Numbered from the stretch's first letter, positions 1 to 7,380 are shown. The stretch: DNA of 15,686 nucleotides from Terriglobia bacterium (GCA_030036915.1 JASHSC010000069.1:1-15686); one strand, 5' to 3'. Numbers and translations: made by a program. Notes: generated from the letters alone by a model not told the origin.

Positions 1-6
1 CGTATC

Positions 7-35
7 TTGCGTGGCCATGCTGACCTGTTTACAAT
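7..35 (+). promoter_or_regulatory. Candidate sigma70-type promoter of rsmG
   Basis: TTGCGT (7-12) and TACAAT (30-35) are separated by 17 bases. The -10 box matches the consensus at five of six positions; the -35 box keeps only TTG. A start of transcription 6-7 bases after the -10 box would fall on the GTG start codon at 42, so the message could be leaderless. No Shine-Dalgarno sequence is visible before that GTG, which fits. This is inferred from sequence only. Confidence 0.35.
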
Positions 36-41
36 CCCTCC

Positions 42-668
42 GTGCTCGACGCTACGCGCCTTCGGCAGCTCCTTGAGCCCTTCCGGTTGGAACCAACCGA
101 GGCGCAGGCGGAGCAAATCCTGGCTTACCTCGACCTGCTGCACCGCTGGAACCAGAAAATCAACCTGACCGCCATTCGCGACCCGGAAGAAAGCGTGACG
201 CGGCACTTTGGCGAAAGCCTGTTCATCGCGCGACACTTGGAATTGCGCGGCCGCCTGCTCGATATTGGCAGCGGCGCGGGCTTTCCGGGGTTGGCCCTGA
301 AGATTGTTTTCCCCGAGCTCGCCGTCACCCTGCTCGAGCCCGTGGCCAAAAAGCGAGCGTTTCTCAAGGAAGCGGCGCGCGTGTGCGGATTCAGCGCCGT
401 CGAGGTGCGCGGAGAACGCCTGGAAGACTTGGCGCGTGAAGGCGCGGCGCATTTTGATTTCGCCACGATGCGTGCGGTCGGGAATCTGGACGAACTTGTG
501 CCCTTGGCCGCGCAAATCCTCAAGCCCGGCGGAAGCGCGCTCCTGTGGCTGACTCGCGATCAGGCCGCCGGCGTGGCCCAAACCGAAGCCAGCTTCGCCT
601 GGGGGGAGCCAATTCCCATTCCCTTGACACGTGCAGGTGAAATCTGGCGGGGAATAAAGCCTGCTTAG
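42..668 (+). CDS. rsmG: 16S rRNA (guanine(527)-N7)-methyltransferase RsmG (GidB)
   Basis: A 208-residue cytoplasmic SAM-dependent methyltransferase that makes m7G527 in 16S rRNA. Visible family features are the N-terminal WNQKINLT stretch (about residues 36-43), RHFGESL (54-60), the SAM-binding motif I LDIGSGAGFPG (73-83), the acidic LLEP turn (97-100), a MRAV segment (143-146) and the LKPGG turn (160-164). The length is normal for the family. The start is a GTG without a Shine-Dalgarno sequence, directly behind a promoter-like pair of boxes. In many bacteria rsmG lies beside parA/parB or mnmG; here the next gene is msrA, 148 bases on. That spacer shows only the msrA ribosome-binding site. 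Assignment is firm; the exact start is less so. Confidence 0.95.
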   Translation: MLDATRLRQLLEPFRLEPTEAQAEQILAYLDLLHRWNQKINLTAIRDPEESVTRHFGESLFIARHLELRGRLLDIGSGAGFPGLALKIVFPELAVTLLEPVAKKRAFLKEAARVCGFSAVEVRGERLEDLAREGAAHFDFATMRAVGNLDELVPLAAQILKPGGSALLWLTRDQAAGVAQTEASFAWGEPIPIPLTRAGEIWRGIKPA

Positions 669-803
669 GCCAGCTTGCCCACGACTGTGTATGGACGAAC
701 TGTGTGAACCTGTCGCGCATCCAATTTGCGGGGACAAAATCCAAAACAGTGGAAATTCAACTTCGAGCGGAATAAGATTTGTCTTGGCTCGCAAGGTTCC
801 AAT

Positions 804-809
804 AGGAGG
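804..809 (+). promoter_or_regulatory. Shine-Dalgarno site fixing the msrA start
   Basis: A perfect AGGAGG lies 7 bases before the ATG at 817. The reading frame is open upstream to about 691, but the family homology begins only after this ATG, so 817 is the start. Confidence 0.8.
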
Positions 810-816
810 GGGCATC

Positions 817-1296
817 ATGGCGACGGAAAAAGCGACTTTCGGCGCGGGGTGTTTTTGGGGAGTTGAGGTGGCGTTCCAGCACGTCCACGGGGTCATCTCG
901 ACGGCGGTGGGTTACTCGGGCGGGCATCTGAAGAATCCCACCTATCAGGACGTCTGCACGGACCAGACTGGGCACGCCGAAGTGGTGGAAGTCACCTTTG
1001 ACCCCGCACAGATATCCTACGCGAAGCTGCTGAAGATTTTCTGGGAAAACCACGACCCCACGCAATTCAACCGCCAGGGTCCCGACTACGGCAAACAATA
1101 TCGCAGTGCGATATTCTTCCACTCGCCCGAGCAGGAAGCCGCGGCGCGCGCCTCCAAGGAAGCGCTCGACAAATCGGGAAAATACAGCCGGAAGATCGTA
1201 ACGGAGATCACACCGGCCTCGGAGTTCTGGCGCGCTGAAGAATACCACCAGCAATACCTGGAAAAGCGCGGAATGGCGAGCTGCCACATCAAGTAG
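817..1296 (+). CDS. msrA: Peptide-methionine (S)-S-oxide reductase MsrA
   Basis: A 159-residue enzyme that reduces the S-epimer of methionine sulfoxide, free or in proteins, using thioredoxin. The catalytic GCFWG motif is at residues 11-15 with the nucleophile Cys12. Other family marks are VGYSGG (31-36), the NPTYQDVCTDQTGHAE block (40-55), FWENHDPTQ and the late EEYHQQYLEK. A Cys near the C-terminus (about 156, in ASCHIK) is a candidate resolving cysteine; Cys47 is another. There is no signal peptide, so it is cytosolic. The deacetylase gene starts 10 bases after the stop, so the two are probably co-transcribed. The length is close to that of compact bacterial MsrA proteins without an MsrB domain. 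Confidence 0.96.
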   Translation: MATEKATFGAGCFWGVEVAFQHVHGVISTAVGYSGGHLKNPTYQDVCTDQTGHAEVVEVTFDPAQISYAKLLKIFWENHDPTQFNRQGPDYGKQYRSAIFFHSPEQEAAARASKEALDKSGKYSRKIVTEITPASEFWRAEEYHQQYLEKRGMASCHIK

Positions 1297-1306
1297 AGAA
1301 AAATCC

Positions 1307-3088
1307 TTGCCCTGGAAACCGCGGCTGAACCGGAGAGAGTTTCTCGAGCGCAATGCGGTTGCGTTGGCCGCGTTTCAGATCCGCGGCGCGCCGGCGTATG
1401 GTCTTGCGCCTGCCTCATCTCCCGTGCCCGTCCCCGAAAGGACCGTCGCCCTCACCTTCGATGACGGCCCCAAGTCCCATCGCACCTTCGTGGCCCCTCT
1501 CCTGAAGAACCTGGGATTCCGCGCCACGTTTTTTGTTACCCACCGTTGGATGGAAGATTCAGAAAATTTCATGACCTGGCAGGAGATTGCCGAAGTCCAC
1601 CAAATGGGCTTCGAGATCGGCAATCACACGTGGACGCACGGGAATTTTTCCACCGCGCACAACGCCACGCACCTGCACGGAGAGTTGGCGCTGGTAGAGC
1701 GCGAACTCAAGAAGGTGGGAGTGCCGCGGCCAACCACGTTCGCGCATCCCGGCGACGATTTTGGGCCTGAGGCCCTGGCGATCCTCCAACAGCAGGGCTA
1801 TCTCATGGCGCGGCGGGGAATGCAGCCGGAGGTGCGCTACGGCGCATCGCAGCCCGGCCCGGCGTTCGACCCGGCGCACCACCACCCGCTGCTCATCCCC
1901 ACTGCGGGCGACGCATATCCCGATTGGAATCTGGATTACTTTCAAAAAGTGGTCGCGAACGCGCGGGGCGGCAAGGTGATCGTGCTGCAATTCCACGGCG
2001 TGCCTGACCGCGCGCACCCCTGGGTCAGCACGCCGCCGGAAAATTTCCGCCAGTACATGGGATTCCTCAAAGAAAATGGATTTCACGTTCTCGCCTTGGG
2101 GGATTTGGCGCAGCACATCGATTTTGCCCGACTCCCTGAAGACCCTCTGATGCACTCGCGCTATCCCGGGCCGAAGGCGGGATGCCCGGACCTTCCCACC
2201 GAAGTCGCGGCCACGCGCGCAGATTTGCGCTACTGGCTTGAAAACATGCTGCGCGATCACCGGTATTCCTGGGCGGAGGCGGCAATCGTGTGCGGCATGA
2301 GGGAAGAGGAGGTGCAAAGGAGTGCAAAAGAGTTTGCCATCGATCCGCCGGAGCCTCAACTTTCCGCGGCGGGAGAAATCCGCGTGCTGCCTTACCCCGG
2401 TGGCCGCCACCCCCGCATCGGCTTCACGGAGGGCGCTATCGATCCCCTGCGGGGCACCAAGGCCAGCGTCTTCCTGCCTTGGGACCGGGCAAGCTACGTC
2501 GTCGTGGATTTGCCCGAGGCGATCTTTGCAAATCTGGGCTTGATTTTCCTGGCACACACCGACATTCCCACCGTGTGGAATGATAAAAACATGGTGATCG
2601 AAAACGTCGATTGGGAACGAGGCGCAGACGGCGGCCTGAGTTCACAATGGACACTTCCCAATTTCGTGACGTTCGGAGCGCGCATCAGGCCTGTGGATGA
2701 TCACGTGGAGATGGAACTCTGGCTCCGCAACTTCAGTGGTGTGGATTTGACCGGGCAGAACGCCACGGCCGGCCTGCGTAACCAGGTTTGTGTCATGCTG
2801 AAGGGCGCGCCCGATTTCAATTCGCAGACCAATGACAACAAAATTCTTCGCAAGCCTGCCGCCGCCGTTCGTTCCGCTTCCGGCAATCGGTGGATTATCA
2901 CTTCGTGGCAGAATCCCGGCCGGTCTTGGGGAAATCCGCTGGTTCCGTGCATGCACGCCGACCCCAAATTGCCCGATTGCCCTTACGGCAAAACCGTCCG
3001 CGCGCAGGGACGCCTGTGGTTCTACGAGGGTACCGATATCGAAGTGGAGATTGCGCGACGCGTGGCGGAGATTCCTTCAGCGAACTGA
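1307..3088 (+). CDS. Tat-exported polysaccharide deacetylase with long unknown C-terminal region
   Basis: This 593-residue protein contains a NodB-type carbohydrate esterase 4 domain, which removes acetyl groups from amino sugars of glycans such as peptidoglycan or chitin. It starts at TTG; the choice rests on a twin-arginine-like leader, NRREFLERNAVALAAF (8-23), which no later start would keep. Catalytic motif 1 is TFDDGP (50-55, Asp52 and Asp53). The HTWTH motif (107-111) supplies metal-binding histidines, and LQFHG (227-231) supplies the late histidine. Motif 3 is unusual: FAHPGDDFG (145-153) stands where RPP-type sequences are common. From about 270 a linker leads to a short helical segment, DLRYWLENMLRDHRYSW (306-322), and then some 240 residues, likely beta-rich, ending in a WFYEGTDIEVEI stretch. 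I do not recognise that part; binding to a glycan is possible. No strong Shine-Dalgarno site precedes the TTG. It probably acts outside the cytoplasmic membrane. Confidence 0.85.
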   Translation: MPWKPRLNRREFLERNAVALAAFQIRGAPAYGLAPASSPVPVPERTVALTFDDGPKSHRTFVAPLLKNLGFRATFFVTHRWMEDSENFMTWQEIAEVHQMGFEIGNHTWTHGNFSTAHNATHLHGELALVERELKKVGVPRPTTFAHPGDDFGPEALAILQQQGYLMARRGMQPEVRYGASQPGPAFDPAHHHPLLIPTAGDAYPDWNLDYFQKVVANARGGKVIVLQFHGVPDRAHPWVSTPPENFRQYMGFLKENGFHVLALGDLAQHIDFARLPEDPLMHSRYPGPKAGCPDLPTEVAATRADLRYWLENMLRDHRYSWAEAAIVCGMREEEVQRSAKEFAIDPPEPQLSAAGEIRVLPYPGGRHPRIGFTEGAIDPLRGTKASVFLPWDRASYVVVDLPEAIFANLGLIFLAHTDIPTVWNDKNMVIENVDWERGADGGLSSQWTLPNFVTFGARIRPVDDHVEMELWLRNFSGVDLTGQNATAGLRNQVCVMLKGAPDFNSQTNDNKILRKPAAAVRSASGNRWIITSWQNPGRSWGNPLVPCMHADPKLPDCPYGKTVRAQGRLWFYEGTDIEVEIARRVAEIPSAN

Positions 3089-3151
3089 AGGCGCATCGTC
3101 GCGCCGCGCACTGCAAACGATTATTTCGTCGTGGATCAGTTCGAATTCCGC

Positions 3152-3176
3152 AGGGGCAGGGCTTGTCCCTGCCCTT
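3152..3176. repeat. REP-like hairpin (GGGCAGGG / CCCTGCCC)
   Basis: GGGCAGGG (3154-3161) and CCCTGCCC (3167-3174) form a perfect 8-bp stem around the 5-base loop CTTGT. The stem extends by one G-T and one A-T pair to 3152-3176. Palindromes of this wording recur as interspersed REP-like elements in several phyla including Acidobacteriota. It lies between the deacetylase stop and the next promoter and could also slow transcription, but no T-tract follows. Confidence 0.5.
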
Positions 3177-3254
3177 CAGTTCAGCGACATCGGGCCGGGC
3201 ACTCGCAAGGGACGCCCCTTCGCCGAAATTTCAAACTGACCCACTGCCGATTAT

Positions 3255-3283
3255 TTGGGTTTTTCGCGCTGACCCCATATAAT
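3255..3283 (+). promoter_or_regulatory. Candidate promoter of the RraA-family gene
   Basis: A perfect TATAAT (3278-3283) is preceded, after 17 bases, by TTGGGT (3255-3260), which keeps the TTG of a -35 box. The predicted transcript would start near 3290 and have a leader of about 36 bases before the ATG at 3326. The frame of the gene is open further upstream through this promoter, but that part has no family homology. Confidence 0.5.
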
Positions 3284-3325
3284 GTCACCCGCTCTAAGAA
3301 ATTTTCTTTTGACTACGGAGAATCG

Positions 3326-4018
3326 ATGATGCAACCCCTAGACCCCGCAGTGCTCGAGCATTTGCGCACCTTCAACACGCCGACCATCGCCAACGCCGTT
3401 GAAGTTTTCGACGTGCGCCCGCGCAATGAAGGTTTTATGCGCCCGGAAATCAAATGTGTCTTCCCGCGCCTTGGCGTCATGGTGGGATACGCCGTGACGC
3501 TCAAAATTCAGTCCATTACGCCGGGTGCAAAAGGCGCCGCGATTCCGCCCAGCCTGCATTGGCAGGACATCATGAAGGTTCCGGCCCCGCGAGTGATCGT
3601 GGTGGAAGACTTGGATGACCCGCCGGGCCTCGGATCGCTCTGGGGCGACGTGAACGCTAACATGCACAAGGCCATGGGCTGCGTGGGCTGCGTCACCAAC
3701 GGCTCCGTGCGCGATCTCGATGAAGTGGAGCCCTTGGGCTTCCACTTTTTTGCCGGCCGCATTGCGGTTTCTCACGCTTACGTCCATATTGTGGAGGTGG
3801 GCTTGCCGGTGCGAGTCGGCGGCCTCACGGTGCGGCCCGGCGACCTGCTGCACGGCGACCGGCACGGCGTGACGAGTATCCCGCATGAAATCGCCGCCCG
3901 AATTCCCGAGGGGGTAAAGACGGTCGACACGATGGAACGCCAGATCATCAATTATTCCCAATCTAAGGAATTTACGGTCGAAGGGCTTACCGACCTTTGG
4001 AACCGCTTGCGGCCGTAA
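3326..4018 (+). CDS. RraA family protein / HMG (CHA) aldolase-like
   Basis: A 230-residue cytosolic protein of the RraA/MenG-like fold. Characterised members include 4-hydroxy-4-methyl-2-oxoglutarate (HMG/CHA) aldolases, which are metal-dependent and release pyruvate, and the RNase E inhibitor RraA. The family signature is visible as GSLWGDVNANMHKAMG (103-118) followed by GCVTNGSVRD (121-130): Asp108 is followed after 20 residues by Arg129-Asp130, the catalytic and metal-site pair of the aldolases. Near the C-terminus VRPGDLLHGDRHGV is also typical. The start at 3326 is supported by GGAG 5 bases upstream; a second ATG follows at 3329. It is longer than E. coli RraA, and a catabolic aldolase or decarboxylase role seems likelier than RNase regulation. 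The substrate cannot be told from sequence. Confidence 0.85.
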   Translation: MMQPLDPAVLEHLRTFNTPTIANAVEVFDVRPRNEGFMRPEIKCVFPRLGVMVGYAVTLKIQSITPGAKGAAIPPSLHWQDIMKVPAPRVIVVEDLDDPPGLGSLWGDVNANMHKAMGCVGCVTNGSVRDLDEVEPLGFHFFAGRIAVSHAYVHIVEVGLPVRVGGLTVRPGDLLHGDRHGVTSIPHEIAARIPEGVKTVDTMERQIINYSQSKEFTVEGLTDLWNRLRP

Positions 4019-4117
4019 CCGTCAAAAAATCCGCAATCACCTGAGAGCGGTTGCAGAGTACAATAGCCGCGCTCGTGCGATTTAATCGTAGTTCATTGAT
4101 TAGGGGGAAAAGAAATT

Positions 4118-4921
4118 ATGCGAAAAGCAGTGTGGTTAACAGCATGCTGTGTGGGACTCGCCGTGATTTCCATTGTCATGATAACCTCACGGCCCTATGC
4201 TTGGCCGCAGCAAGCCCAGCAACAATGGGGTCTAAACGATCGCAACCGGCCCGAGCCGCCTATTATTACGCCAGGGACGGAAAGCACGCAGGAGAAGCCG
4301 GGGCGGCCGCCGTCTGACGCGATCATACTCTTCAATGGCAAGGATCTTTCCAATTGGGAAGAGGTCAAGGGCGGTGGTCCGGCGAAGTGGACAGTGGGAG
4401 ACGGCTACTTTCAGGTGCTGCCCGGCACAGGGGACATTCGGACCAAGGACACCTATGGCGATTTTCAATTGCACGTGGAATGGGCCACGCCCAACCCGCC
4501 GCACGGGACTGACCAGGACCGCGGCAATAGTGGAGTCTTTTTGCACGGGCTTTACGAAATTCAAGTCCTCGATTCCTACAACAATGTGACCTACGCGGAC
4601 GGTGAAGCTGCCGCCGTATATGGCCAATATCCTCCTCAGGTAAACGCCGCGCGTCCGCCCGGAGTGTGGCAGATGTACGACATCGTGTTTCACGGCGCGC
4701 ACTTCGATTCCAGTGGAAAGCTGACCCGGCCCGCCAATGTGACGGTGTTCTATAACGGCGTCCTGGTGCAGGACCGCGTGGAAATCATGGGCCCTACGGC
4801 GAATCGCCAGCGACCGCCCTACACTCCTGAACCGGATAGGCTCCCGCTCCGTTTGCAGGATCACCACCACGCGGTGCGTTATCGCAATCTCTGGCTTCGT
4901 GAGCTCAAAGAGGGGCAATAA
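4118..4921 (+). CDS. Secreted DUF1080 (3-keto-disaccharide hydrolase family) protein
   Basis: This 267-residue protein has an N-terminal hydrophobic leader (about 5-22) and a Pro/Gln-rich linker to about 66, then one DUF1080 domain (PF06439). The domain opens with the typical LFNGKDLSNWE (71-81). It continues with the core RGNSGVFLHGLYEIQVLDSY (135-154) and PPGVWQMYDIVFHG (180-193), and ends with the RLQDHHHAVRYRNLWLRELK strand pair. The fold is a concanavalin-like jelly roll; some members hydrolyse 3-keto-glycosides, others may only bind glycans. It should act in the periplasm or outside the cell. The start ATG has AGGGGG 10 bases upstream. The leader could also act as a membrane anchor, because no clear signal-peptidase site is seen. 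The gene stands alone between the RraA-family gene and the phosphodiesterase cluster. Confidence 0.88.
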   Translation: MRKAVWLTACCVGLAVISIVMITSRPYAWPQQAQQQWGLNDRNRPEPPIITPGTESTQEKPGRPPSDAIILFNGKDLSNWEEVKGGGPAKWTVGDGYFQVLPGTGDIRTKDTYGDFQLHVEWATPNPPHGTDQDRGNSGVFLHGLYEIQVLDSYNNVTYADGEAAAVYGQYPPQVNAARPPGVWQMYDIVFHGAHFDSSGKLTRPANVTVFYNGVLVQDRVEIMGPTANRQRPPYTPEPDRLPLRLQDHHHAVRYRNLWLRELKEGQ

Positions 4922-4979
4922 CCGATACGCCGTGGGATCGTCCACCGCGGTCGAAATGTATAAGGTTAAAGGCCGGCAT

Positions 4980-5003
4980 GAGGTGAATTCGCTACTTTAC
5001 CTC
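4980..5003 (+). terminator. Weak hairpin downstream of the DUF1080 gene
   Basis: GAGGTGAA (4980-4987) pairs with TTTACCTC (4996-5003) with one G-T pair, around an 8-base loop. A pyrimidine-rich run follows, but there is no clean T-tract. It sits 59 bases after the DUF1080 stop and just before the next gene, so it may attenuate transcription rather than end it. Confidence 0.25.
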
Positions 5004-5032
5004 TTACCCTTTAGCCTTTACCCTTTCTTTCT

Positions 5033-5548
5033 ATGCAAGCCGGAAATAAATATTCCCTCTTGCTCATACCCGGAGGCGAGGTGTTCGATCGCCTTTCGCA
5101 GATCATCCGGCGATTGAGCATCCGGCATGGCGGACCGGATTTCCCTCCTCACGTGACGCTGCTGGGCGGCCGCGGAGGGTCGCGCGAAGACTTGATTGCC
5201 AAGGCCGCGCAGGTTGCCGCCGGAATTCATCCTCTCGCACTGCGACTCGGCGAAATCGGATTCCTTGATGAATACTTCCGCTGCCTGTTCGCGCATGTGG
5301 CGCTCACCAAGCCTCTGCGCGAAGCTCATCAAAACGCTCTGGAAGTCTTTGGCGCCCGGCGCGAACCTGCCTTCATGCCTCACTTGAGCCTTCTCTACGG
5401 CGATTATCCGCGAAGCCTGAAGGAACAAATCATCGCGGAGATGGGACCCCGGCTTGATGTTCAATTCAAAGCGCGCTTGCTTCACGTTTGGCTCGCACAC
5501 GGCCATCCGAGCCTTTGGCGGCGCGTGGCGAGCTTCCCACTGAAATGA
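5033..5548 (+). CDS. 2H-family cyclic phosphodiesterase-like protein
   Basis: A 171-residue cytosolic protein with the two HxT/S motifs that define the 2H phosphoesterase superfamily: PHVTLLGG (39-46, His40 and Thr42) and PHLSLLYG (116-123, His117 and Ser119). The spacing and the LLYG ending recall the CPDase group (PF07823), known from plants and yeast for opening cyclic phosphate on ADP-ribose derivatives. Related proteins act on 2',3'-cyclic or 2'-5' phosphodiester ends of RNA. The ATG follows a pyrimidine-rich stretch without a clear Shine-Dalgarno site. The next gene begins 27 bases after the stop, suggesting co-transcription with the ABM-fold and dehydrogenase genes. The substrate is unknown, and a link to those enzymes is not obvious. 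Confidence 0.8.
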   Translation: MQAGNKYSLLLIPGGEVFDRLSQIIRRLSIRHGGPDFPPHVTLLGGRGGSREDLIAKAAQVAAGIHPLALRLGEIGFLDEYFRCLFAHVALTKPLREAHQNALEVFGARREPAFMPHLSLLYGDYPRSLKEQIIAEMGPRLDVQFKARLLHVWLAHGHPSLWRRVASFPLK

Positions 5549-5575
5549 AGCACATACGGGAATGGGGGATAAAAC

Positions 5576-5881
5576 ATGCTCGTCGTACACGTCCACGTGC
5601 ACGTGAAACCTGACTGCATCGAGGCATTCAAGGAAATCACCGCTACGAATGCGCGCAACAGCATCAAGGAGCCGGGCATCGCGCGATTTGACGTGGTGCA
5701 ACAAATGGATGATCCCACTCGCTTCGTGCTTGTTGAGGTTTATCGCAATGTTGAAGCCACTGCCGCACACAAAGCCACCGCGCATTACGCCGTGTGGCGC
5801 GACCGCACGGAGTCACTGATGGCGGAGCCACGGTTCAGCGTGAAGTTCTCAAACGTTTTCCCGGGCGAAGAAGGTTGGTGA
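5576..5881 (+). CDS. Antibiotic biosynthesis monooxygenase (ABM) domain protein
   Basis: A 101-residue single-domain protein with the dimeric ferredoxin-like ABM fold (PF03992). It opens with the beta strand LVVHVHVHVKPD (2-13) and the helix CIEAFKEITATNARNS, then EPGIARFDVVQ (about 32-42), FVLVEVYRN and the AHKATAHYAVWRD helix. The wording is close to LsrG/YgiN-type quinol monooxygenase or AI-2 processing proteins; members act without cofactors. The ATG is preceded by GGGGG about 7 bases upstream. Only 7 bases separate its stop from the dehydrogenase start, so the two are almost certainly translated from one message and may share a pathway. The exact reaction cannot be assigned. Confidence 0.83.
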   Translation: MLVVHVHVHVKPDCIEAFKEITATNARNSIKEPGIARFDVVQQMDDPTRFVLVEVYRNVEATAAHKATAHYAVWRDRTESLMAEPRFSVKFSNVFPGEEGW

Positions 5882-5888
5882 ACTGTAG

Positions 5889-7043
5889 ATGCAGTTTGAG
5901 TTTGCCACCGCAGGGCGAATCATTTTTGGCGACGGCGCCATTCGGCAAGTTGCCCCTGCGGCAAATTCGTTGGGAAGCCGCGCGCTTCTGGTGACGGGCC
6001 GGGACTCGACGCGGGCCGACGTTTTGCGTTCAGACTCCCTGACACGAAGTGGCACAATCCCTCCCTTCACGGTGAGTGGCGAACCTACACTGGACTTAAT
6101 TGCGCAAGGTGTGCGGCAGGCTCGCGAGACCGAATGTGACGTGGTCATTGCCATCGGCGGCGGCAGCGCCATCGATGCGGGAAAGGCCATCGCCGGGCTT
6201 CTTACCAACCCAGGCGAAGTGCTGGACTATCTTGAAGTGGTCGGCAAGGGGAAACCCCTGCAAAATCCCGCGGCGCCCTTCATTGCTGTTCCAACTACGG
6301 CGGGAACGGGCTCTGAGGTTACGCGCAACGCTGTTCTGGGAGTGCCGGAGCGGCGCGTTAAAGTCAGCCTGCGAAGTCCCTGGCTGCTGCCGCGCCTTGC
6401 GGTGGCTGATCCAGAACTGACCCTCGGACTGCCGCCCGCCGTGACCGCGCGCACCGGGCTGGACGCGCTGACCCAGTTAATAGAAGCCTACGTTTCCACC
6501 CGCGCCAACCCCGTGACGGACGGATGCTGCGAACAGGGCATTCCGCTCGCAGCGCGATCGTTGCGCCGGGCGTTCCACCATGGGCAGGATTTGGACGCGC
6601 GGCGCGATATGTCACTGGCCGCGCTGCTCAGCGGATTGGCGCTGGCCAACGCCGGCCTGGGCGTTATTCACGGATTTGCCGCGCCGCTCGGCGGCCGATA
6701 TCGCGCCCCGCACGGAGCCATTTGCGCCGCCATTCTCCCCCACGGAATCGAGGCGAACTTGCTTGCCCTTTGGTCCCGCGCGCCGCAAAGCCCCGCTCTC
6801 GACCGTTATCAAAAGATTGCAGCCATGCTCACCGGCCGCGGCGATGCCGTTGCGCAGGACGTGGTAACCTGGACGCGGGAAATCATCAGCGAACTTGAGA
6901 CCCCATCTCTCAAATCGTACGGCGTCGAAGAGAAAGCCGTGCCGGAAGTATGCGCAGAAGTCGCCCGGTCGAGCAGTATGAAGGGAAATCCCCTGGCACT
7001 AACACCCGAGGAACTGAGCGAGGTCCTAAGGCAGTCGCTCTAG
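5889..7043 (+). CDS. Iron-type (group III) alcohol dehydrogenase
   Basis: A 384-residue NAD(P)-dependent dehydrogenase of the Fe-ADH family, which includes lactaldehyde reductase, 1,3-propanediol dehydrogenase and maleylacetate reductase. The dinucleotide-binding GGGSAID is at 90-96 and the PTTAGTGSEVT signature at 135-145. Metal-site positions fall at Asp192, residue 196, His261 and His275. Residue 196, in TGLDALTQLIEAYVS, is Gln where most iron-dependent members have His, so the metal or its affinity may differ, or this may be a subfamily trait. The C-terminal domain is all-helical as expected and ends in the common LTPEELSEVLRQSL wording. The gene is tightly linked to the ABM-domain gene; an oxidation and reduction pair on one small aldehyde or quinone-like substrate is possible but is inference. 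No transmembrane segment or signal peptide is seen. Confidence 0.88.
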   Translation: MQFEFATAGRIIFGDGAIRQVAPAANSLGSRALLVTGRDSTRADVLRSDSLTRSGTIPPFTVSGEPTLDLIAQGVRQARETECDVVIAIGGGSAIDAGKAIAGLLTNPGEVLDYLEVVGKGKPLQNPAAPFIAVPTTAGTGSEVTRNAVLGVPERRVKVSLRSPWLLPRLAVADPELTLGLPPAVTARTGLDALTQLIEAYVSTRANPVTDGCCEQGIPLAARSLRRAFHHGQDLDARRDMSLAALLSGLALANAGLGVIHGFAAPLGGRYRAPHGAICAAILPHGIEANLLALWSRAPQSPALDRYQKIAAMLTGRGDAVAQDVVTWTREIISELETPSLKSYGVEEKAVPEVCAEVARSSSMKGNPLALTPEELSEVLRQSL

Positions 7044-7349
7044 TGATAAATGGGATGGAACTACCCCTTTCTCCCCCTTGCGGTGGATGTGCCTCTTATC
7101 CATGCCTCTAATCGTGTAATTGTTACACCCAATCCCTTGTTTTTAATAACTTATCCGAAGGTTCCTTCATTAATTTAACATCTTTTTTCCTGAGCTTGCC
7201 ATCCTGGCGGCCGATATGTGTAGCCTTTCCAATCCTCGATCGGACGGGAAAGCCCGGCGCTGGCCAAGCCTCTTCGCGCGACGGCCCCTGAGGGTCCAGA
7301 AGTTACGGGCGATCTTTTTCGTCCCACCAAATTTTTCGCCAAATTTCGC
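7044..7349. other. Intergenic region with GC-rich structured island
   Basis: No gene is recognised. The left part (7044-7185) is AT-rich and carries only small palindromes such as GAAGG-TT-CCTTC. From about 7186 to 7320 the sequence becomes GC-rich and can fold: CTTTCC (7225-7230) pairs with GGAAAG (7247-7252) around a 16-base loop, with short GCCA/TGGC and CCC/GGG stems on either side. The minus strand stays open here for 66-85 codons in two frames, but without a ribosome-binding site or a recognisable domain. The island lies upstream of the receptor promoter, so it is not part of that leader. Confidence 0.4.
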
Positions 7350-7380
7350 TTGACAGATAACGTCATATATACCATATATT
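7350..7380 (+). promoter_or_regulatory. Promoter of the TonB-dependent receptor gene
   Basis: A perfect TTGACA (7350-7355) is followed by an AT-rich stretch. CATATA (7373-7378) gives 17-base spacing and TATATT (7375-7380) gives 19. Transcription would begin near 7385, leaving a leader of about 35 bases before the ATG at 7419. Confidence 0.6.

Noticed and set aside
691..816. Upstream extension of the msrA frame
   Set aside because: The added 42 residues have no family similarity, and a perfect AGGAGG sits 7 bases before the ATG at 817.
1559..2557. A 332-codon open frame on the minus strand
   Set aside because: It is antisense to the deacetylase, whose catalytic motifs are clear; GC-rich codon use keeps the opposite strand open.
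3131..3325. Upstream extension of the RraA-family frame
   Set aside because: It would translate through the REP-like hairpin and the TATAAT promoter; GGAG supports 3326.
5018..5785. A 255-codon open frame on the minus strand
   Set aside because: It overlaps the antisense of two recognisable genes and has no domain wording of its own.
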